Part shown: positions 57,471 through 64,000 of the stretch, in pieces
How the letters are laid out: the number at the start of each line of letters is the position of its first letter
Position numbering within the stretch: position 1 is the stretch's first letter
Source: Phyllostachys edulis
Taxonomy: Eukaryota > Streptophyta > Magnoliopsida > Poales > Poaceae
Assembly (NCBI GenBank): GCA_036346405.1
Contig: CM070546.1
Location: 103,608,826-103,672,825 of the forward strand
Length of the DNA: 64,000 bases
Direction: 5' to 3'
Program-made: the position numbers and the translations under genes
The notes under the pieces: generated by a model
Database searches by the model: none
Told to the model about the DNA's origin: nothing
What the model saw: the letters and a program-made list of their open reading frames with translations, nothing else

Positions 57471-59330
57471 TTAAATATGAATTAAGGACCGTTCAATATG
57501 TACAAAGTGATGGAATGCGGAGTCCGGTTGGGTGGGGTATGTGTTGGACATCGCAACCTCGTGTCGTGGTGGGTTGACCACGTCCCGGACGCAACGAAGC
57601 CTCGTCCGACTGGCGTACCACTCCATGTACTCCTCATACGTCCCGGGGTCATAGGGAGAATCCTCCTGGAGAAGGTCGTCGTAGGCCCTGAGCCAATCCG
57701 CAACCCAATAGGACATCTTGTCCAACCAAGAGCCTGTGCCACGAACTGCCTTCCTATTGTACCTATGGACGGCAAAACAATTATTTGGTCGTTACGTAAC
57801 GCACATTGTACGAAAAAGTAAAGCGTGAACTTACACATGGACGTGCGTCGGCACTCACGCCCCCCGAGGGGCTGGGACCTCCTATCGTAGACCAAACTGG
57901 TGCATGACCCGTTGCACCTGGTACTCCTCCACGAAGACATCGTGCACTAAGGCCCTCCGCATGTACCAGTACACGTAGTCTCACGTGCACAGGCTCGACA
58001 ATCCTTCGAGCGTGCGTGCATGCACCCTCTCTTGAGTGTACGGTGTCCAGATGACGCGGTCATCTGTCAGCTGATCGAACATCGAAACTTACTATGGGTA
58101 GGACCCCTGCGAAGTGATCAGCATGTAAGTGACCTATGGAATATAACAACGGGAATTTATCACCTGAAATTTGTGATTACATTACGAAAAATAATAAATG
58201 ATCATGAAACTAACCCATCGACGGCACCACACCGTGCCTATGGTTGGCCGGTCCATGACTTCGTCCTCGGTGTACAAGCTGACTGCGTATGCTCCCAAGT
58301 CTAGCTATGGTCGTCTAATCTGAAGCGCCAAAGACCACAACTCAGAGTAGTAGGGCATCCCGGAGAGAATGGAGCTGTCTTGGGCCCGATGCACGCTACC
58401 TGCAAGGCGTGGTACGTCGACACAACACGGCCGACCCGCAGCGAGGCTAGATCTCGGCCACCGGCTAGTCCGCTAGCTCACGTGAGTAACGGACGTAGTG
58501 CTTGTCGACACTTTCGCCATGGGACCTTAGGAACATGACCTACCCAAACAGCCACCGCTAGTAAGCCTCGAAATACCTCCTAACAATGACATCGCCTGCG
58601 TTCTCCGCCATACGCTCGGGATGAAAGAAGACATGTACACATCAGCAAGGTTCACATATGAATTGATGCAAGAGGATAATAGTTACGAAGACTTACGTAG
58701 AACTGGGAGATCCGCCTCAACGTCGGCCCGTGCAGGCTGCTAAACTCCGTGTACCCGCTGTCCGGCGGCAGCACATCGTGGAACCTCGCTAGGAGGTGCG
58801 TGTGCCACGTGGCCAGGATGTCGTACGCCGCCATAGAGAAGCTAGTGCAATGCAACCCGGTAAGGAAGGTGACATCCTGAAGGGTTGGCGCCATCTCCTC
58901 TTGAAGGTGCAACGTGTGTCTCTGGCCTCTAGGGGTCAACTAGCGCCGTCAGTAGGGTCCGGTCGTATGAAAACGTCTAGACGCATTTATCAGATCCGGG
59001 ACCACGGTCCTAGTCGTCCTCCCACGTCGCCTCCACCATCCTCGCTAGTGGAAGGAGGCATGCCACTCTCAACCTGTGTCTAAATGATTAAGAACAAACG
59101 TGACTGCATGCAAAGTAGTAAGACCGCGATTGAGTGCATGAAGGTCAGAACTACACATACCTCGGAACCCAGTCTAGGTGCAGCCTCCATGCCCTGATGG
59201 GCATGCGCAGCCGCAACGCGCCAAGCTCAATCGGTGCCTCATCCTCCGAGGGGAGCATGGTATTGAGACGACTACGGTGATGCGCGTCAATCATCGGGTC
59301 AAGCAACTCGTAGTGGTATGCGTCCGCCAT
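57471..59330 (-). pseudogene. Plant mobile domain (PMD, PP7-long-form-like) gene of MULE-2
   Basis: Exon 1 runs 59330-59161: MADAYHYELLDPMIDAHHRS to LDWVPR, then GTATGT. Next, 58945-58695 carries TPRGQRHTLHLQEEMAPTLQDVTFLTGLHC, the PMD hallmark (TFHLPxGExTxTLQDVxxLxGL). At 58610-58480 it reads YFEAYxxWLF and VMFLRSHGESVDKHYVRYSREL with stops. A later piece (57940-57870) has RVMHQFGLR, and 57725-57560 has DPGTYEEYMEWYASRTR, the usual C-terminal part. Stops within the second block show decay. PMD genes are transposon-derived proteins often carried by MULEs; some domesticated relatives help silence transposons. Its role in the element is unknown. Confidence 0.75.
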
Positions 59331-60096
59331 ACCTAAAAATTAAGTGCATGCATTGTCAAGACTGCAAAACATGTACAAAAACTAAATTTCCTACTTTAAA
59401 AATATTTTTTTTGGCGTTAACAGAATAATTGCCACACAAAAATGTAAACCAAATTTAAGCTACTCAGCAATTTAAATATATTTGTAATACGGTCTTCCAA
59501 TTTAGAGGATATTTTTAAATATTTTTCAAGTGCAAATATAAACAATAAATAAAGTTCTTCCTATTTTCCTAGTTTAAAATTAATTTTCTACATTAACAAT
59601 ATAATTACCACGCACAAATGGGAAGCTAAATAAAGCTGAAATTATTTTTTAACATATTTATAATAGGCGTCTTCCTATTTTTGTAGATTTATCCTAAATC
59701 GTTCGAGTGTTGTAACATTTATAACATGTGCACGACGAACTACACTATACACAACTCAAATGATGTAGTATATAATTTGACTACAATGATCTAATCCACT
59801 GAATTCTATGTCGTTATTCTACTAAATTTTATGTACTTAATTTTACATACTTCTACTCGCTATTCTACTTAATTCTACTTGCTACAGCTCAAATGATGTA
59901 CTTAATTCTACATAATTTGACATAATGTACAAAGTTGCAAAAAAAGTACCTACAAAATGGCCAATCGGATCTGATGATCCGTCAATCTCTCTCCTCCACG
60001 ATGAACTAGCAGAGCTTCGCTACCTTCCTTTCTCCCTCTCCTCCTCACTTCTTTTTTTTTCTAGAATTAAAATGAGTTTTGGAGTGATTATGGGGG

Positions 60097-60104
60097 TTTT
60101 TATA
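60097..60104 (-). promoter_or_regulatory. TATA box of the MULE-2 mobile-domain unit
   Basis: The minus strand reads TATAAAAACCCCC, then a purine-rich GAGGAGGAGAGGG leader and GTAGCGAAGCTC. Order and wording repeat the transposase promoter at 55243. Confidence 0.6.
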
Positions 60105-60167
60105 CATGGGAACTAGCGATGAGAGCTGGATCAAGAAAAGGGGTCACTGTGGTCCCACCGGCATCAT

Positions 60168-60256
60168 GAGTCATTTTTGTATTTTTTTGGTATGGCTATT
60201 TATTTTTGTAATTATCTTTTAAAGTAATATTATTTTTTGAAAAATCATTGAATTGA
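60168..60256 (-). repeat. MULE-2 right terminal inverted repeat
   Basis: Reverse complement of 52263-52351. It lies only 65 bp from the mobile-domain TATA box, so the promoter is essentially in the transposon end, as in Mutator. Confidence 0.8.
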
Positions 60257-60267
60257 GCCATGTTATG

Positions 60268-60474
60268 CTGTTTGGTTGGTGCCCTAATCACTCAAGTCCG
60301 AATATACGAAAAGTAGACTCAAGATGAGTTGTTTGAATCAAGTATGTGCCTCGAATTAATGAATGAAAAATATGATTAAACTATTAATCAGAGATTGAGC
60401 CGCTTGGGAGGCCTACCTCGAAGAATCGAGGCCGGCCTAGCTAGCAGCAATTGGCAACGAGGCTTCCAAGCAAA
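60268..60474. mobile_element. Possible small MITE with a 16-bp flanking repeat
   Basis: The ends TTTGGTTGGTGCC and GGCTTCCAAGCAAAC are roughly inverted. TAATCACTCAAGTCC occurs both at about 60289 and 60483, so the interval could also be a direct duplication. Weak evidence. Confidence 0.25.
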
Positions 60475-60574
60475 CAACCCCTTAATCACTCAAGTCCAAA
60501 CACGACCGTCAAGCTCAGATTGAATATTTACATATGGAAGCGAGGTGTCGCGATTCTGATTTTTAGCCAATCCA

Positions 60575-61971
60575 GTGCAAGCGATTTCTTCGCCGTCCGA
60601 TCACGGGAGCGGACCGATTTCAGCCAGCGGAACGAGCCTTGCGATTCTTCCCGTGCCTTCCTCCGCTCGCTCCTCCTGCCCACCATGCTCTCGCAGATCG
60701 CCAAGACCTTTTCCACCTCGCTGCTGCTCTCCTCATGTCCTCCGCTCGCCTGTCGTCCCCTGCCTCCTCCCCACCAGGCCGCCTTTCCTCCCCACTGCCG
60801 ATGCCGCCGCTCCCTCCTCGCCGCCTTGTTGGTTGCTCTGGCATGACAGTATCCAGGATCCGCCACCATGGCCGCTGCCGCCCAGTAGCACGGCCACCAC
60901 TCATGGCGCTTCCAAGATATCTCGTGGGCTCTCCTCCCCCACGGGAGGAGGCTGCTATTTTGACTGGCGGTTTCCATTCTTGGTGGTTTTGATTTAGGAT
61001 TTTTTTTTTGAAATAATACATTTTTTAAAACAAATTACAAAACTAGGTTATCATCTCAAAAAATTACAAAATAGGTTTATGTCGCCATTTCATCGGCACA
61101 GAACCTATCGCCAGATGAAATGGCGGCACATCAGGCGGTGTTTCATCGCTATTTCAAATGGCGATAGGAATATATGAATTTTAAATATAGCAAATGAACT
61201 CAAAAATTATAAAATTTTTGTGGAGTATCCAGATAGAGTGTGCTTGCTTGTGTAATTTTTTCATAATTTTATCCATTATGAATTTGTCTCTAAAATTCAT
61301 TTAAGTATACTATTTGTAGAATTTGTAAATATACTAAATGAGGTCCAAAAATTATGAAATGTTTTGTGAACGCTCCTTACATAGTGTAATTGTTTGTGTA
61401 ATTTTTCAGACTTTTATATGCTCTGAAATTGTCTCTAAAATTCTGAATTTAGGTTTCCAATACGCTTTACTTAATTGTGCGCTTAATTTTTGAGATAATT
61501 TCATAGGATATAAAATTCTAAAAAATTACACAAACAATTTCACTATGTAAGGAGAAACCACAAAAAATTTCATAATGTTTGGACCTCATTTGGTATATTT
61601 AAAATTCTACAAATAGTATACTTAAATGAATTTTGAGACAAATTCATAATGGATAAAATTATGAAAAATCACACAAGTAAGAACACTCTATCGGGTCGGC
61701 TCCAAATTTATAATTTTTGAGTTTATATGCTATATTTAAAATTATATATTCCTGGGGTTGAAATGGCATGTAGTTTGCCGCCATTTCCAAAAAAGTAGGA
61801 AGAGGCTATTTTGCATTTTTTTCATAGTGTAATTTGGGCCAAATCAAAAAAAAATCTTTGATTTAGCAAGACGATTGATAGATTTGAGAGTTCCTCATCT
61901 TCATCTGTTGTTGATATTGGGAACCATTGCATGGAACATCAGTGCCTTCGTGCTCTTCATCTCCCCATTGT
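60575..61971 (+). pseudogene. 5' exon of an unidentified gene, split by the foldback element
   Basis: GC-rich sequence at 60575-60997 resembles a first coding exon. Removing the foldback and one target copy lets the frame AILTGGFHSWWF (60950-60990) run on to SKTIDRFESSSSSSVVDIG and NHCMEHQCLRALHLPI after 61867, ending at a GTAAGC donor (61972). One TGA remains at the junction. I do not recognise the protein. Confidence 0.35.
60998..61856. mobile_element. Foldback element (859 bp, MULE-like) with 10-bp target duplication
   Basis: Two arms of about 370-420 bp (60998-61420 and 61490-61856) are reverse complements, around a 70-bp centre. The tips are GATTTTTTTTTTGA and its partner TCAAAAAAAAATC. 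It is flanked by TTTGATTTAG at 60988-60997 and 61857-61866, a perfect 10-bp duplication, close to the 9-10 bp made by Mutator-type transposases. The arms carry GTCGCCATTTCAT/GAAATGGCGG motifs like those of MULE-2. No coding capacity. Confidence 0.85.
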
Positions 61972-62345
61972 AAGCCCATTTCGATTTGATCCCTCATTTC
62001 GATTTGATTTCTTGACTCAAGTTAACCCCAAAAACGAAATATTTCTCCTCAATCAATCCTATGCTTAGAAACTGGTAATATCTGTCGATTTCAGACCGAC
62101 ATTCAGGAGGATCGTCCGGAATGGAATGAAAGAAAGAAAAAAACAAAGCTCGTATGAGTACTGAAACGTGGAAAGACGGAGGAGCACGGAGTGGTACGTT
62201 TCGACATGCACTCGGTTACGCGCGCGTCCGAGTCCGACCGAATAAGTAGAGCACCCAGTTCTTGGCTTCGCTCGTGATCTCTCCCCGTGTGTGTTTCGCT
62301 TCGCCGGAGGAGAGGAGAGAAGAGGGCGGGGGCGGCCGACCGGTG
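61867..62345 (+). promoter_or_regulatory. Upstream region and leader of the FAD synthase gene
   Basis: From 62160 to 62345 the sequence becomes GC-rich with CGGAGGAGAGG leader-like DNA just before the ATG. AATAAGTAGAG at about 62240 is a weak TATA candidate. Whether the exon ending at 61971 belongs to another gene is unknown. Confidence 0.3.
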
Positions 62346-63991
62346 ATGGAGATCGAACGGGCGGTGCGGGAGAGCGGCGCCGACTCCAGGATGCGCGCCA
62401 AGTACGACCGCGCCGTCTACGCCATCCAGCGAGCCTTCGCGCTCTACCCGTACGTACTGTACTGTGCCCTAGCTAGCCCCCCTCTCCTCTCCCTCCCTCG
62501 TTTGCACGCGCGCGTGCGGTAGCTAGGAAAGATCGCCCACCGCGATGCTGCGATGCGTACGGATCGAAAGGAGCCGGTTCATGTCTGTTACTGAACATCT
62601 GTTGGGGTGCTATCTGGGACGGTTTAGGAAATTTATCCTGATCTGATGCCCTCTGTATGCAAGCCGCCTTAGTTTGATCCACTGGTTGAGGTGATCAATA
62701 ATTCAATATGTAACATGATTAATTCAATCTAGGTCCTGGACCGATGCACTAGTATCTTGCAGTTCTTCAGCTTGGGTTGACTCAATTCAACTCACTTGGT
62801 TACTTGAAAAGATAAAAATAAAATTTTCAACTGACTTGGTGTTCTTAGGCCAGCCAAATTCTTTGAAGATAGTCGTGTTTCTTGGAGCTTTCTGTTTCTG
62901 TTTCTCTCGCTCTCTCTTTGGTTTCGTTTCGTTTCTCACCCTTAATTTGTATTACTGGTTGTTTCTTATTTTAATATAATGACACGCAAAGCTTTTAAGT
63001 GTTCATGGTGAAAAAAATATATCTCTGAGAAGTGTGAGATTGTTTTAACTAGGTGTCGCAACTTGGTTTCTTTTTTATATACTTTCCGGTTATCACTGCA
63101 GCTGTATGAATGTGCCGTAACTATAACCAAGCTTTTTTCGACCTGCGTCTTCTCGCGGAATGAGAACCCATGCCATGATACATGTATATATAAATCTTGT
63201 AATCTTAGCCTGAAGCTGTCATTATCCTAGCATATGATCTCCTTTAACAATTCGAACTGGTCATGGCACAAGGTACACGTTTTGAAAAATGCAACAGTAT
63301 CAATAGTTTGTTATACAAGCTACTTTATTCTCCTTTTTGTGGCTTTTTTTATAAAAGGTTTCCTGTATTTGGTTGGGTAGGTGTAGTCAGTTTAAGTGTC
63401 TCATTCTCAGAGATTTCACCTTACACATTACAGGTTTGAGGAGGTCGCCTTCAGCTTCAATGGTGGCAAAGATTCAACTGTAATATCTTCATGCTCTCTT
63501 CTGCTCAACATTTTAAGCACATTCACTCATATGGTTAATGATATCCTTCGACAGATTTGACAAGATAACAATGTAATATATCAAACAGGTATTGTTGCAT
63601 TTGCTCCGGGCTGGCTACTACCTTCACAAAACAAGTTCAGGCGATGGAAACCAGATGGATCACACCATCCTTCGAAATTGCCCTATGCGGACCATCTACT
63701 TCGAGGACCCCACTGCGTTTGCTGAAATCAACTCGTTCACTTACGAGTTACGACACAGCGTCGACGTTAGAACTCGCTAAAATTTTACATTTTTATTACT
63801 TCCCTTGTTTGTTCTTGATCTCGAGGAGTTGAATGAAAGAACCTTAGTTCCATGCTTCCTCCTCCATGCTCTGCAGTTACGGTTTGCCATTGGAAACCAT
63901 CCGGACAGATTTCAAGTCTGGCCTGGAAGCCCTGTTGAAGAAGACTACCAAAGCAATTTTCCTTGGCACTAGAAATGGCGATCCCAATGCG
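62346..63991 (+). CDS. FAD synthase / PAPS-reductase-family protein, 5' part (continues past window)
   Basis: Exons: 62346-62449, 63434-63479, 63589-63746 and 63877-63991, all in phase, the last ending at a GTAATT donor. The protein starts MEIERAVRESGADSRMRAKY and continues FALYPFEEVAFSFNGGKDST, VLLHLLRAGYYLH, CPMRTIYFEDPTAFAEINSF, YGLPLETIRTDFKSGLEALL and AIFLGTRNGDPNA. SFNGGKDST is the PP-loop ATP-binding motif of the PAPS-reductase-like ATP pyrophosphatase fold; with GTRNGDPNA it is the FAD synthetase (FMN adenylyltransferase) signature. The enzyme makes FAD from FMN and ATP. About 141 residues are visible, without stops. Exon 3 needs a weak GA|GTTACG donor for frame; another GT site lies 21 bp further on (63768). 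The homologous region of relatives has a few more residues here, so that junction is the least sure. Confidence 0.85.
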
Positions 63992-64000
63992 GTAATTTCC

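Larger units (their letters stand above)
52263..60256. mobile_element. MULE-2: 8-kb Mutator-like element with transposase, GRF and plant-mobile-domain genes
   Basis: Terminal inverted repeats of about 90 bp lie at 52263-52351 and 60168-60256. They share AAAAGATAATTA, AAAAATAAATAGCC and CCAAAAAA. All three genes read on the minus strand: plant mobile domain (59330-57471), GRF zinc finger (56380-55690) and transposase (55200-52933). The left subterminal region (52355-52640) is repeated inside at 55258-55600, and the transposase and mobile-domain units have similar promoters. This suggests two cassettes joined head to tail. Target duplication not identified. Confidence 0.8.

Noticed and set aside
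60639..60992. Assigning the GC-rich exon at 60.6-61.0 kb to FAD synthase as a transit-peptide exon
   Set aside because: The FAD synthase coding begins with its own ATG and conserved N-terminus at 62346, and no splice path from 61971 to it is needed.
1..64000. CRISPR arrays, bacterial operons, ribosome-binding sites, tRNA or rRNA genes
   Set aside because: The DNA is plant nuclear; tandem arrays are transposon or satellite repeats. No tRNA cloverleaf or rRNA sequence was recognised by eye.

Overview
The window is nuclear DNA from a flowering plant, almost certainly a grass. Genes are split by short GT-AG introns with wide spacing. Most of the sequence is transposable elements of typical grass types: a CACTA element with CACTACTACAGAAAA ends, large Mutator-like elements carrying GRF zinc-finger and plant-mobile-domain genes, a long LTR, an L1-type LINE, a copia element and Tourist/PIF-like elements. 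A DUF6598 gene (a family I know mainly from grasses) and an LRR receptor-like fragment fit the same picture. The species cannot be fixed from the sequence alone.

Only two ordinary host genes look intact. One is a six-exon minus-strand gene at 41036-45027, encoding a 230-residue protein resembling plant mediator-associated protein 2. The other is the 5' part of a plus-strand FAD-synthase/PAPS-reductase-family gene (62346 to the window end), with four exons visible. Several broken host genes lie between them: an RPA1-like OB-fold gene (3.2-4.9 kb), a DUF6598 gene split by a copia element (34.4-39.6 kb), an LRR receptor-like fragment (39.6-40.3 kb), two exons of a soluble inorganic pyrophosphatase (49.7-50.0 kb), and a ribosomal-protein-style promoter with no recognisable coding region (25.4 kb).

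Layout: 1-3079, right part of a CACTA element containing a long hairpin; 3174-4900, RPA1-like pseudogene; 5178-9800, a 4.6-kb solo LTR with CAACT target duplication; 9806-12500, unresolved repeat-derived DNA; about 12.5-21.0 kb, MULE-1 (decayed minus-strand transposase, a small membrane-tailed protein gene, a plus-strand GRF zinc-finger gene with a serially duplicated exon); 21.3-24.1 kb, Tourist-like MITE and a PIF-like element; 27.1-34.35 kb, LINE on the minus strand; 35.1-39.3 kb, truncated copia element; 41-45 kb, host gene; 46.5-47.9 kb, an old inverted-repeat element split by a 754-bp solo LTR; 52.26-60.26 kb, MULE-2, with transposase, GRF and plant-mobile-domain genes all on the minus strand; 60998-61856, a foldback element with a perfect 10-bp target duplication; 62.3 kb onward, FAD synthase.

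The most interesting part is the two MULEs. Both pair a transposase with accessory genes, and both show duplicated exon-intron units inside an accessory gene. MULE-2 also repeats its left subterminal region internally, and its two transcription units share a promoter layout, so it looks like two gene cassettes fused head to tail. All family names rest on motif recognition by eye, without database searches.
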